Shown here piece by piece: positions 17,587 to 26,558 of a stretch of 64,000 nt of DNA. The notes beneath the pieces were generated by a model that was not told where the DNA came from, did not search any database, and was given only the letters and a program-made list of their open reading frames with translations. The stretch is taken from contig CAVXXX010000001.1 in NCBI GenBank assembly GCA_963765935.1, positions 310,001 through 374,000 on the forward strand, written 5' to 3'. Position 1 is the first letter of the stretch, and every line of letters begins with the position of its first letter. This DNA is from JAMXLG01 sp963765935. GTDB taxonomy: Bacteria > Vulcanimicrobiota > Vulcanimicrobiia > Vulcanimicrobiales > Vulcanimicrobiaceae. Made by a program: the position numbers and the translations under genes.

Positions 17587-19198
17587 TGCCACGCATTCCA
17601 TTCGTCGGCGATGAACGCCGCAGGTTCGTAGTGCTTTACATCGGTGTTGATCGCGTAATAATCTTCGTGCCAGAACGCGAAGACCGCCGGATCCAGCTCG
17701 CGAATGCGCGCGGCCTCACGCTGGTAGAGCGCCTTGCGTTTCGTTTGATCGAACGTACGAGCGGCCGCGCTGCTGGTCTCATCGACGATCGGATCGTTGA
17801 GCCAGCTCGTGTCCGCACCGTTGGGCGGAATGAAGTGAGAGTTCCATGAGCCGGAGTCGTCAGGATCGGCGCCGTTGTACGCCTGCGACCATTCGATATC
17901 GTACGTGCCGCCGTACAGCGGCCCGTTTTGCGCGAACAACTGATTCGCCGCTGCATTATGGATCGAAAGTGCAATACCGAGCGGTTGCAGCATCGATTGC
18001 ATGAGCACCTCGGCGCGCTCGTTTTGCTGATTGTCCGTCGTCGCAGCGATCGTTAAATGCATCGCGAGCGAGCCTTTGTGCAGCACGCCGTCGCTACCCA
18101 TCCGCCAACCGGCAGACGCGAGCAACGCGCGCGCAGCCGCCGGATCGTAGCGGTACGGCGGCAGCGCCGGCGCCGCCCACGATTGCGGAAAGACATCGGA
18201 GACCGCAAGCTGTCCGTAACCGCGGTAAACGGTATGCAGGATGCGATTCCAATCGACGCCCATCGCGATCGCGTGTCGCACGCGAACGTCGGCGAGCTCG
18301 GGCTTACGCATGTTCATGCCGAGGTGCTGCCACGATGCGATCAGCCGATGCTCGACGCGAATGCCCGAGATGCCGGCAAGAGCGGCGATCGAATTCTTGT
18401 TGACGTCGGGATAGACGTCGATTTCATGCGAGCGCAGTTCGTCCAGCATCGTATCGGGATTCGGGATGATTTTGTAGACGAGTTGCTTCAGCCCCGGCGC
18501 ACCGCGAAAATATCGAGGGTTCGCGTTGAAAACGAGTTCGTTCCCACGATCCCATCGTTTGAGGATGAACGGACCGCTCGAAATCGGCATGCTGTTGAAC
18601 GGTGCACGGTTGATGTCGGGAAGCTTCGCAAGAAGATGCGCGGGAAGCGGCGGATATGCATCGCCGCCCATCGTCAGAATTTCCATCGCCGCGACGGTTG
18701 GCCGCTTGAGGTGCATCACAATCGTGTAGGGATCGGGCGCGGACGCCGATGCGATCTCGTTCCAACCGTAGGCCGTTTTCGTATTGTTTCGCGGATTGAG
18801 CACCGCGTGATACGTGAAGAGCCAGTCGTCTGCAGTCAACGGTGCACCATCCGACCAGACAACGCCGTGGCGCAAATGCACGGTAATTGTCTTTCCGTCG
18901 GCGCTAATTCCGCCGTTTTGCGTCGTCGGCACCGCCGGTCGCGAGATCGGGGAACATGTTGCCGTTGGCATCAGTTCTGAGGATAAAGGAAAAGACCAAA
19001 CAATCGATCTGCGCCGTGGCGATCGTGTGACCGAACATCAAGTTGAGACTATCGGGCTCCTCCGCGCTGCCGATGCGCAGGACGCCCGGAACCGTCCAGC
19101 TGTTCTTCCCGGCACTCGTCGACGTGCCGAGCTTTTGAGCACGCCGCGAGCGCAGCAATCAATAGGCAAGATAGCAATTTAAGATGGCGTTGATGCAC
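17574..19198 (-). pseudogene. Family-5 peptide/nickel-type solute-binding lipoprotein, two frameshifts
   Basis: The gene encodes an OppA/DppA-like (SBP family 5) lipoprotein, but the reading frame is broken twice. The start is a GTG at 19198; the lipobox is LIAALAAC. One extra base in a run of four (T at 19133-19136, A on the coding strand) shifts the frame just after the lipoprotein cysteine. A second extra base at about 18931-18939 shifts it again between FPDLAT and VPTTQNGGISADG. The remaining 460 codons are intact (LRHGVVWSDGAPLTADDWLFTYHAV, SSGPFILKRW, NPRYFRGAPGLKQLVYKI). The intact paralogue at the right end of the window shows RPDLAEAVPSARNGG at the second site, which locates the shift. 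Either a young pseudogene or two sequence errors. Confidence 0.85.
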
Positions 19199-19310
19199 AA
19201 TTCGTCGCTTTTTCGCTAGACGGCTCGATACACGGTTCTCGCGGGAACGAATCGCGGATCGATGACTACCGCACCGATTAGGGAACGCAACGCGAAAAAC
19301 CGAACCAGCG

Positions 19311-19772
19311 TCATGGCACCACGTAGTCCGGCTTACGCCCGATAAGGTACGACGGCAACGGCTGGCTCGCCGCAAAAAAACCCAATGCATGAACGGAGGA
19401 TGGAGAAATCTCCGCGTTAGCAGGGAACTTCAAAACGCGCGTTCCGGTGTTGAGAATCAGTCCGTCAGCGCGGTGCACTGCGGAAACAACATTAAAAACG
19501 GGGACACTTTCCTGCATCGCGTGGCCGCCAACTTCGGTTTCGTAGCTAACCAGAGAATAGCGTTCAACGAAGACACGAGCGCCAGCGGGAAGTCCATGAA
19601 CCGTACCCGTCGGATCAATCGAACGCGGCAAAACGACCGGCTTTAACGCGCCATACTTTTCGAGACCGAGCGCAACTCTTCTTGGCTGAATCGAATTCTC
19701 GCGGCCCGCCGAACAAGCAGACAACAAGACTACACTCCCGAGAAGCGTTGCCATTACAAATTGAGAATTCAT
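19311..19772 (-). CDS. Hypothetical lipoprotein, 153 aa
   Basis: I do not recognise this protein. It has a lipoprotein signal peptide with lipobox VLLSAC near residue 20. The mature part is mostly beta, with G-T-V-H-G-L-P-A-G-A-R-V-F-V-E-R-Y and a C-terminal RKPDYVVP. The ATG at 19772 is preceded by GAGGTGAGAAG about 10 nt upstream, which fits a ribosome site; a GTG lies five codons earlier. A TTGACA sits on the same strand at 19843-19838, a likely -35 element, though no good -10 follows at the right distance. It stands alone between two same-strand genes. Confidence 0.55.
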   Translation of the reverse strand: MNSQFVMATLLGSVVLLSACSAGRENSIQPRRVALGLEKYGALKPVVLPRSIDPTGTVHGLPAGARVFVERYSLVSYETEVGGHAMQESVPVFNVVSAVHRADGLILNTGTRVLKFPANAEISPSSVHALGFFAASQPLPSYLIGRKPDYVVP

Positions 19773-19905
19773 AGAGCCACTTCTCACCTCGCTAAAAAGC
19801 GTTTCCCAACCCGTCTCCTATTATTGTCGCTCTATCTTGTCAACAGTATCAAGTTTTTAGGTTGCGTGCCTTCGTAGTCGCACGCTGTGCGCCTCCCATG
19901 AAGCG

Positions 19906-20811
19906 CTACTTCCAGGCGTCGACGATCGTCTTCGCCAGGTTGGCGATCAAAAGTTGACCGCTGTTATCCGGTGTCCAGCTTCGGTCGTGATTGTTATATG
20001 TGAACGCCGCGATCACGATCGGCCCGTGCATGGCATACACGATCGCGACATCGTTTCGCGAAGCATCGAGCGCGCCCGACTTGTTCGCAACGGTAAGATC
20101 TCCTAAATACCGCGGAATACCGCCACGGTCCGATTGGTTCTTCAACATCGCGAGCGCGACATCGCAAAGCTTCTGCTGCTGCGGCGTGGGTGGCGCGACA
20201 TCGCCGGGCGCGTTCAGATTGCAGTTCGCGAATCGCTGCATCAGTTCAACCATCTCGCGCGCCGTTGTTTTGCCGAGGCCGAACTTCGGCTGGTCCGCCG
20301 GCACATCGCCCGTCGGCGGTTTGAAGACTTTCTTGTAGAGCCACGTGTCGTTCAGGCCGAGCCACTTCAGCCGCTCGTCGATGCGAGCGAGGCCAAGATG
20401 ATCGATCGCCAAGTTCGTCGCGGTATTATCGCTCTGCACGATCATCATCGTGAGCGCATCCTTGAACGTCAGCACGAGCGGCGTATCGAAAAGATTGAGG
20501 ACGCCCGACCCTTCGACTTGATTCTCCGGCGTGAGGGTTAGACGGTCGTTCCAATGCGCCTCGCCGGCCTCGATTGCTTTGAGCGCTTCGAAAAGAATGG
20601 CGAGCTTGATCGTTGATGCCGTCGGCACCGGCGTGTCGGAATCGAGCCCGGCGGCGCGGCCGCTCTTCACGTCAACGGCGTAGAGTGCCACGTCTCCCGC
20701 ATAGTGCGCGGTTAGCGTCCGCAGTTGTGCTTGCAGACTGTCGTCTGCGCGCGAGATTCCGCATTGTGATGCAACGAACATTATCAAGAGAGATCCAAAG
20801 AAACGCCGCAT
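19906..20811 (-). CDS. Class A beta-lactamase-fold serine hydrolase
   Basis: A 301-aa exported protein with a signal peptide (residues 1 to about 22) and a class A beta-lactamase fold. The motifs are S-x-x-K as Ser66-Thr-Ile-Lys69 (PTASTIKLAILFE), S-D-N at 127-129 (IVQSDNTATN) and K-S-G in place of K-T-G (VANKSGALDASRNDVAIVY). The omega-loop E166-x-L-N motif needed for deacylation in true class A enzymes is not evident; the region reads VFKPPTGDVPADQP. It may therefore be a transpeptidase- or carboxypeptidase-like protein rather than a resistance enzyme. The frame is open further upstream, but only the ATG at 20811 gives a signal peptide. Confidence 0.85.
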   Translation of the reverse strand: MRRFFGSLLIMFVASQCGISRADDSLQAQLRTLTAHYAGDVALYAVDVKSGRAAGLDSDTPVPTASTIKLAILFEALKAIEAGEAHWNDRLTLTPENQVEGSGVLNLFDTPLVLTFKDALTMMIVQSDNTATNLAIDHLGLARIDERLKWLGLNDTWLYKKVFKPPTGDVPADQPKFGLGKTTAREMVELMQRFANCNLNAPGDVAPPTPQQQKLCDVALAMLKNQSDRGGIPRYLGDLTVANKSGALDASRNDVAIVYAMHGPIVIAAFTYNNHDRSWTPDNSGQLLIANLAKTIVDAWK

Positions 20812-20871
20812 TGCGTTGACGTATCGCGCGGCGATGAGGCCTTCCTGCGCCGGCGTCGTATGATCACCGGT

Positions 20872-22944
20872 ATGTCGCGAACGATTCTTGCATCGCTTCT
20901 CCTTCTTGCTGCGGCGCCGGCGGCCACCCCGCACTTTTCGCTCGAGCAAATCCTCTCGTATCCGTTTCCGATGTCGCTCGTAGCTAGCGGCGACGGACGC
21001 ACGTTCGCCTACGAGATCGATCAGCGGGGAGCGCGCAGCATTTGGATCGCGCGCGCGCCCGAATTTCATCCCCTGCGGGTGGAGGATTACGCGAGCGATG
21101 ACGGACAATCCGTCAGTTCGCTTCAGCTTTCGCGCGACGGATCGCGCCTGGTCTACACGCACGGCAATGCCGAAAATCCGTCGCTGAACGTACATCAGCC
21201 CGCACCGCACATCTTCTCCGTGGATACGGCGACGGGCACGCAATCCGATCTCGGTGAAGGGTACGCGCCCGCACTCTCTTCCGACGGATCGCGCGTCGCA
21301 TTCCTGCGCGACGGTGCCGTTTGGAGTGCGCCGACGACCGGTAGCGCGCTCGCCGCGCGCCTTTTTTATGACGTAGGTCGCGATCGCGACCTGCAATGGT
21401 CCCCTGCCGGCGACGCGCTTGCGTTCGTCTCCGAGCGCGGCGACCATGCATTCATCGGCGTTTATCGCGGCGACGATCGACCGCTTGAATTTCTCGCGCC
21501 GTCGACTGGAAACGATACGGAACCGCGCTGGTCGCCGGACGGCGGGAGCGTCGTATTTGCGCGGACGCCCGGTGCCGGCGGAGCTGCTCCTTCGCCGTTC
21601 GCGATGCCGGTCGTGCCGTGGTCGATCTGGATCGCGCGCGCTTCAGACGGCAGCGCGCGTCGCGTGTGGTCGAGCGCCGATACGTCGCGAGCGTCGTTTC
21701 CGACGCAAGGCGGCGACGTCGACCTGACGTGGCTTGGAAACAACGATGTCGCGTTCTTGAGCGAAGCCGACGGATGGCCGCACATCTATGTTACTCGGGC
21801 TTCAGGTCGCGGCGTGCGGCGCCTGACGTCCGGTGCATACGCCGTCGTCAGCATGACCGCATCACGCGATGGACGATCGCTCATCTATGTCGCGAACACC
21901 GGAGAGCGCGAGGACGATATCGATCGCTGGCATCTTTTTCGTGTCGATGCGCAAACTGGGCGCGTCAGCGCGATCACGCGCGGAACCGGCTCGCAGTGGT
22001 GGCCGCTGCCGCTTGAAGGCGGTCGAATCGCCTATGGCAGCGCGACCGCGCAGATGCCGCCGCTCATCGCGATCGCAGACACCGATGGCGCGCACGAACA
22101 TCTCGTCGACGCGGGATTGATGCCGGCCGACTTTCCAGCGTCGTCGCTCGTAACGCCGCGCGACGTGATGTATCACGCGCCCGACGGAACGCTGATTCAC
22201 GCACAGCTCTTTACGACCGGCGGCGAAGAACGCCGACCGGCCGTTATTTTTGTGCACGGCGGCCCAATGCGTCAGATGCTGCTCACGTGGAATCCTATGG
22301 ACTACTACGCGAACAGCTATGCCGTCGATCAATATCTCGTGAGCCTCGGCTTCGCGGTGCTCTCCGTTAACTACCGGTCGGGAACGAATTACGGCCACGA
22401 TTTCCATTACGCGGCGCGCACTGCGTGGAGCGGTGCGAGCGAATATCAAGATGTGCTCGCCGGCGCGCGGTGGCTGCAGCAGCAACGATCGATCGATCCG
22501 AACCGCATCGGCATCTGGGGCGGTTCTTGGGGCGGATATCTCACCGCGCTTGCGCTCGCGCGCAACTCCGAGGTCTTCAAGGCCGGCGTCGACTTCAGCG
22601 GCGTGCACGACTTGATGCACGACGCGATCGGCTATTTTCATGCATACGGTGAAGGCGCCGACGACATCGACCTGCATCCGTGGCTGAAACTCGCTTGGAA
22701 CTCCTCACCCGAGAGTGCAATGGCGACGTGGCATTCACCGGTGCTGCTGATCCAGGGCGACCAAGATCCCGACGTCGACTTCCATCAAACGGTCGATCTC
22801 GCAGAGCGGTTGCAAGCCGGGCACATTCCGCACGAGGTCATGGTATTGCCGAACGAAGCCCATACCTTTCTGCGTTGGGATTCGTGGCTACGCGCCGACA
22901 CGGCCGCGGCGAACTTCCTCGCCGAGTATCTACGTGCACCATGA
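20872..22944 (+). CDS. S9 family (prolyl oligopeptidase / DPP4-like) peptidase
   Basis: A 690-aa exported serine peptidase. A signal peptide (MSRTILASLLLLAAAPAA) is followed by a beta-propeller region of TolB-like repeats (LQLSRDGSRLVYTHG, EPRWSPDGGSVVFAR) to about residue 430, then an alpha/beta-hydrolase domain. The nucleophile elbow is GIWGGSWGGYLTAL, the acid lies in QGDQDPDVDFHQT and the base in NEAHTFLRWD. It probably cuts short peptides in the periplasm. The start chosen is the ATG that opens directly on the signal peptide; another in-frame ATG lies 12 nt upstream. Its stop is one base from the convergent VWA gene. Confidence 0.92.
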   Translation: MSRTILASLLLLAAAPAATPHFSLEQILSYPFPMSLVASGDGRTFAYEIDQRGARSIWIARAPEFHPLRVEDYASDDGQSVSSLQLSRDGSRLVYTHGNAENPSLNVHQPAPHIFSVDTATGTQSDLGEGYAPALSSDGSRVAFLRDGAVWSAPTTGSALAARLFYDVGRDRDLQWSPAGDALAFVSERGDHAFIGVYRGDDRPLEFLAPSTGNDTEPRWSPDGGSVVFARTPGAGGAAPSPFAMPVVPWSIWIARASDGSARRVWSSADTSRASFPTQGGDVDLTWLGNNDVAFLSEADGWPHIYVTRASGRGVRRLTSGAYAVVSMTASRDGRSLIYVANTGEREDDIDRWHLFRVDAQTGRVSAITRGTGSQWWPLPLEGGRIAYGSATAQMPPLIAIADTDGAHEHLVDAGLMPADFPASSLVTPRDVMYHAPDGTLIHAQLFTTGGEERRPAVIFVHGGPMRQMLLTWNPMDYYANSYAVDQYLVSLGFAVLSVNYRSGTNYGHDFHYAARTAWSGASEYQDVLAGARWLQQQRSIDPNRIGIWGGSWGGYLTALALARNSEVFKAGVDFSGVHDLMHDAIGYFHAYGEGADDIDLHPWLKLAWNSSPESAMATWHSPVLLIQGDQDPDVDFHQTVDLAERLQAGHIPHEVMVLPNEAHTFLRWDSWLRADTAAANFLAEYLRAP

Positions 22945-22945
22945 A

Positions 22946-23863
22946 CTATAGAAAATGGCCTGCAGCAAATCCGGCAAGGATTGTCAGCGCCATGAGTATG
23001 CCTCCCGCAACCGCGGTAGCTAGCGAAATGTCGACGGTTACCGGCCGCAGCGTGGTGCTTTTGCCCAACTGCACGAGCGCTTCGCGTAGCGCCACCGCAT
23101 CATCTGCATGGCTATAAGCGCCTCCAGTAACCGCTGCGTATGCGCGCAGCGCCTCTTCGTTGATACCCGCGCCTTCCTGCGTGCCGGGTATGAGCGCTCC
23201 GGAGTTCGACCCGATACCAACTGTGTAGATCCCAATGTGCTGGGCCGCTAGCGCTTGCGCGGCGCCCATCGGATCCTCCCAATAATTGTTTTCGCCGTCG
23301 GTGATGAGTACGATGATGCGGTGCCCACTCTTCGGAAGAATTCGCTGCGCTAGCGAGAGGGAATCCCCGATTGCCGTCGCTCCGTTCGGCGGAGGAATGG
23401 CTTCGAGGACCGCGCGCAGCTGATCGCGATCGCGCGTCGGCGGAATAATTGCTTGCGCTCCGGTAGCAAACGATACCACGCCGATCGCAGTAGTGCTCGG
23501 CGTGCGATCGATGAACGCACGCATGGCAGCGACCGCCGCTTGGGCGCGAGTCGGCTCTACATCTCGTGCAGACATCGATCCTGATGTGTCGATACACAGC
23601 ACGACGGAACCGGCGATTGGAACAGCTGCGTGTACACGCGGCCCTGCGAGCGCGATCACCACAAGCGTGACGGCAAGCACCAATGCGCCCGAAAAAACCC
23701 GCGGTATCCACATTCGTGGCTGTGTTGCCCCAATGAGAAACGCAAGGTTCGAATATTGCAGAACGTGCGCGTGTTTGCGCGCTTCACCCCACTGGTAAAG
23801 TCCGAGGAACGCCACGGCGACGATGCCAGCAACAGCTATGTACCAGGGATGCGCGAACGTCAT
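22946..23863 (-). CDS. BatA-like membrane protein with von Willebrand factor A domain
   Basis: A 305-aa membrane protein. Two N-terminal membrane segments (residues about 8-25 and 57-75) precede a VWA domain at about 85-260, with the metal-ion site D-T-S-G-S-M-S intact and LITDGENNYWEDP as the later Asp loop. A last membrane segment ends the protein. This is the BatA/BatB (aerotolerance operon) architecture, which usually sits with a MoxR AAA+ ATPase and a DUF58 protein. Here the start overlaps the upstream BatD-like gene by 4 nt (ATGA), but MoxR is absent from the window. Confidence 0.85.
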   Translation of the reverse strand: MTFAHPWYIAVAGIVAVAFLGLYQWGEARKHAHVLQYSNLAFLIGATQPRMWIPRVFSGALVLAVTLVVIALAGPRVHAAVPIAGSVVLCIDTSGSMSARDVEPTRAQAAVAAMRAFIDRTPSTTAIGVVSFATGAQAIIPPTRDRDQLRAVLEAIPPPNGATAIGDSLSLAQRILPKSGHRIIVLITDGENNYWEDPMGAAQALAAQHIGIYTVGIGSNSGALIPGTQEGAGINEEALRAYAAVTGGAYSHADDAVALREALVQLGKSTTLRPVTVDISLATAVAGGILMALTILAGFAAGHFL

Positions 23864-24729
23864 GGTGCGAAACTGTGTTCGTCGTCGGAGAGCGCGTCGT
23901 CTATGGCTTGCTGCAAACGTGTGTCATGCACGAACGCCGCGCGTTCGATCGCGATGAGCCTCCGGCGTAAGCCGTCGCGGCGTGCCTCCGCGTGTTCCAA
24001 CAAGTCGCCGAGCGTTTCGAATTGACTTGCACCCGCGATGCTCCAAAGTGCTTCGCGCACGCGTAGAACCGATGAACGATCACGCCGTGCTCGTAGGTTC
24101 GCAAGTGCTTCCGTGAGGTCAATTGCCGGCGTAGGCAATGGCTCGCTGATTAACGGTTGCGCAGGATCAGAGGCTGAGGCTCGACGACGCCAACGGCGGA
24201 AAATCGCCCAGAACACGAAGATTGCGACTGCAAGAAGCAGCAGCCCCAAAATGGCTGGCAAGATGGCGCGCACCTTTACCGGCGCACTCGGCAGTGCGGT
24301 TCCTATAACGTTGAGGATAAGATCATTCGAGATGAACCGCTTCGTTTTTCCATCGCGCAAATCCACTGCGTCGAGATACGCGGACCCAATGGCGACTGGC
24401 CCGGGCCCATGTGCCACTAGCGTCAACGTCTCCGAATACATCGAGCCATCGCCGCGTACATGCGTGAGACGGTGTCGGTCTCCAAGACTTTTGAAGCCAG
24501 AGAACGTAGGCAGAGAGAGGTACTCCAACTGCGTAATGCGTTCGCGAACGTGAACGGTCAGCGTAACGTGAAACGGGACGTCGACTCGGGGGCGAGTGGT
24601 ATCGGTCGTTACGCGAAAGCCGAGAACATGAAAGCGCTGAAGCAGCTCGGCGTGCGACATACCCGTGACGAAAGCAAATAAGAAAACGAACGGTAGTGTA
24701 ATCTTAGCGATGGGAGTAAGCAGCGTCAT
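23860..24729 (-). CDS. BatD-like / DUF4381-like membrane protein
   Basis: A 289-aa protein with an N-terminal signal or anchor (LPFVFLFAFVTGMSHA), a beta-rich extracytoplasmic part of about 120 residues, one membrane segment at about 150-170 (ILPAILGLLLLAVAIFVFWA), an Arg-rich cytoplasmic edge and a helical C-terminal tail. That layout and its position directly before the VWA gene fit the small BatD-type or DUF4381-type partner of BatA. The protein family is inferred from layout and context rather than from a clear motif. Confidence 0.6.
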   Translation of the reverse strand: MTLLTPIAKITLPFVFLFAFVTGMSHAELLQRFHVLGFRVTTDTTRPRVDVPFHVTLTVHVRERITQLEYLSLPTFSGFKSLGDRHRLTHVRGDGSMYSETLTLVAHGPGPVAIGSAYLDAVDLRDGKTKRFISNDLILNVIGTALPSAPVKVRAILPAILGLLLLAVAIFVFWAIFRRWRRRASASDPAQPLISEPLPTPAIDLTEALANLRARRDRSSVLRVREALWSIAGASQFETLGDLLEHAEARRDGLRRRLIAIERAAFVHDTRLQQAIDDALSDDEHSFAP

Positions 24730-24752
24730 CTGGTGCCTGCCTGTCTCAGATC

Positions 24753-25427
24753 CTATCGCTCAATGGGGAGGCGGATCGAACATGCCTTCTCATTGACGTG
24801 TAATGAGCCCATGTCAACTCGGTGCAAGCGGATCCCGCACACATCAAGTACGTTGCCGCTCGCCTCGAGCGCGTTTGCACCATAGTAGCGCGCCTGCACG
24901 ATGTCCGCTAACCGCTCGCCAACGGAAGCGTCGCAGAAAACATCTACAATCGCTTCGATGTGCGCACCGTGGTGGCGCGCCTCTTCGCGTATCGCAGCAA
25001 CTGAACCAGACGGTTGTACGGCAATCGCACGGCCGTCGTGAATGACAAGATAGTGCCGCCGATTATATGCGAGCTGATTCATCGTGATGACAAGCGCGTC
25101 GCCATGCATCTGCGCGCTCTCCTCGAGCACTGCGTCTTGCCATCCACGTTCGCCGCCTTCAAGCGCGGCCGACTGAATCTCGAGCGCCGCGAACACGTGG
25201 TCGAGGTCGAGCGCACGTTCTTCGTCCTCGTGCACGATGACGAGATGGCGCTGTGAAACGTCCCCCGCAAGCGCGTCGATCTCAGAACGGCCGGCGATTC
25301 GGACCCAACTGAAAAACGGATTGTCTAGCGGCCGGGAGCGCGACGAGACCGCCTCGCGTGCGTCAACGATGAGCAGCCGCGGGTCCCAACGCATGCGCGT
25401 GAATTCACGCAATCCCAAGAGGCTCAC
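24753..25427 (-). CDS. Uncharacterised 224-aa protein at the DUF58 position of a Bat locus
   Basis: I do not recognise this protein. It starts at a GTG, with an in-frame stop ten codons upstream. It is acidic/neutral with no membrane segment and no signal peptide. In related loci a DUF58 protein lies exactly here, upstream of BatD and BatA. The N-terminal GLREFTRMRWDPRLLIVDAR recalls, weakly, the L-R-E-Y-x-x-G-D-x-x-R-x-I-x-W core of DUF58, so it may be a shortened and diverged DUF58 protein that has lost the first half. It could equally be an unrelated gene. The oxyR gene begins 100 bp away in the other direction and leaves no room for a longer N-terminus. Confidence 0.45.
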   Translation of the reverse strand: MSLLGLREFTRMRWDPRLLIVDAREAVSSRSRPLDNPFFSWVRIAGRSEIDALAGDVSQRHLVIVHEDEERALDLDHVFAALEIQSAALEGGERGWQDAVLEESAQMHGDALVITMNQLAYNRRHYLVIHDGRAIAVQPSGSVAAIREEARHHGAHIEAIVDVFCDASVGERLADIVQARYYGANALEASGNVLDVCGIRLHRVDMGSLHVNEKACSIRLPIER

Positions 25428-25511
25428 GCTCGACCGGCTACCCCCGATGCGGATATCTCAAAGCCTACCGCCGGAGTGCCCACCAATCAATCCGATGGTA
25501 ACTTTTTCTTA

Positions 25512-25528
25512 CATAGCTGTAGTCTATG
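25512..25528. promoter_or_regulatory. OxyR/LysR-type operator over the oxyR ribosome site
   Basis: CATAG-CTGTAGT-CTATG is a perfect palindrome with a 7-base centre. It contains ATAG-N7-CTAT, the half-pattern of the known OxyR site, and the T-N11-A signature of LysR-type sites. It ends 6 bases before the ATG at 25535, so binding would cover the translation start region and fit autorepression. Confidence 0.6.
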
Positions 25529-25534
25529 GACGAG

Positions 25535-26443
25535 ATGAACGTTAGAGACCTCGCCTATCTCGTGGCCGTCGAGCGCCATCAGAGCATAACCCGTGCAGCC
25601 GAAGCCTGTGATGTCACACAGCCGACCTTGAGCGCGCAAATCGCGAAAATCGAACGAGAACTCGGCGTGACGCTCTTCGAACGTGAGGCGCGCGGACTCA
25701 AGCCCACCGATGCCGGGCGCGCGGTACTCGATCACGCGCGCCGCGCACTTGGCGCCGTCGACGACCTCGTCGCCGCCGCGCACGAACATTTGGACCCGCT
25801 CGGCGGGACGCTCCGCCTCGGACTGATTCCGACGCTAGCGCCGCAATTATTGCCGCATCTCTTGCCTGCAATGCAAACACGGCTTCCACGCCTCTTGCCG
25901 GCGATCGTCGAAGAACAGACAGCGCTACTGTTGGACCGCTTACGCGCGGGAGCAATTGACGCTGCAATGATCGCGACCCAAGTTGACGATGAACGACTCG
26001 CACTCATTCCGCTCTTCGACGAGCCGTTGCTCGTCGCACTGTACGAAACGCATCCGCTGGCCGCGCGCAGCGCCATCGATCCCTCCGAGATCGATCCATC
26101 GGAGCTGCTACTGCTTTCCGAAGGCCATTGCTTGCGCGACCAGGCGCTGGAGTTTTGTAGCGAGCCCACGCTTGGAAAAAACCTTTCCGGCGATTTCCGT
26201 TCCGCAAGTCTGGAAACCGTGTTGCATCTCGTCGATGCGGGCCTCGGCGTCACGCTTGTTCCTGCAACCTACGTAACGACGCAGCGACGAAACGAATCGA
26301 GGATCGTCTTTCGTCCGCTTGCCGCACCGAGTGCAAGCCGCCCGATCGGCCTCGCGTTTCGGCGCAGCTCGGCGCGCCAAGCCACGCTACGTGAACTCGC
26401 CCGCGTTGCGCAAGGGGTATTGAAGCGGATTGCGCGTTCATAG
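25535..26443 (+). CDS. oxyR: OxyR, hydrogen-peroxide-sensing LysR-type regulator
   Basis: A 302-aa LysR-type activator. The winged helix covers residues about 1-65 (MNVRDLAYLVAVERHQSITR, then TQPTLSAQIAKIEREL). The redox site EGHCLRDQALEFC holds both cysteines. With the ATG at 25535 they fall at positions 199 and 208, the same numbers as in E. coli OxyR, which decides the start against an ATG 9 nt upstream. GGACGAG precedes that ATG. Peroxide would form the C199-C208 disulfide and switch on targets. The expected target katG follows on the same strand but is frameshifted. Downstream SLETVLHLVDAGLGVTLVPA matches the dimer face of OxyR. Confidence 0.95.
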   Translation: MNVRDLAYLVAVERHQSITRAAEACDVTQPTLSAQIAKIERELGVTLFEREARGLKPTDAGRAVLDHARRALGAVDDLVAAAHEHLDPLGGTLRLGLIPTLAPQLLPHLLPAMQTRLPRLLPAIVEEQTALLLDRLRAGAIDAAMIATQVDDERLALIPLFDEPLLVALYETHPLAARSAIDPSEIDPSELLLLSEGHCLRDQALEFCSEPTLGKNLSGDFRSASLETVLHLVDAGLGVTLVPATYVTTQRRNESRIVFRPLAAPSASRPIGLAFRRSSARQATLRELARVAQGVLKRIARS

Positions 26444-26558
26444 GCGTTCTCAATAGAACGGCATTGGTTTCATTGGCTTGGGTTTGGTGACGTCCTGGAC
26501 TACGATAGAGACCAGCCCTTTGGTCCGAGATGTTGCTCGCCATGAAGGAGATCGAATC

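Noticed and set aside
18057..18980. A 307-codon + strand frame
   Set aside because: Antisense to the family-5 binding protein gene, with Arg-rich low-complexity composition and no recognisable motif.
21862..22677. A 271-codon - strand frame
   Set aside because: Antisense to the S9 peptidase catalytic domain, whose motifs are intact; composition is Arg/Val-rich.
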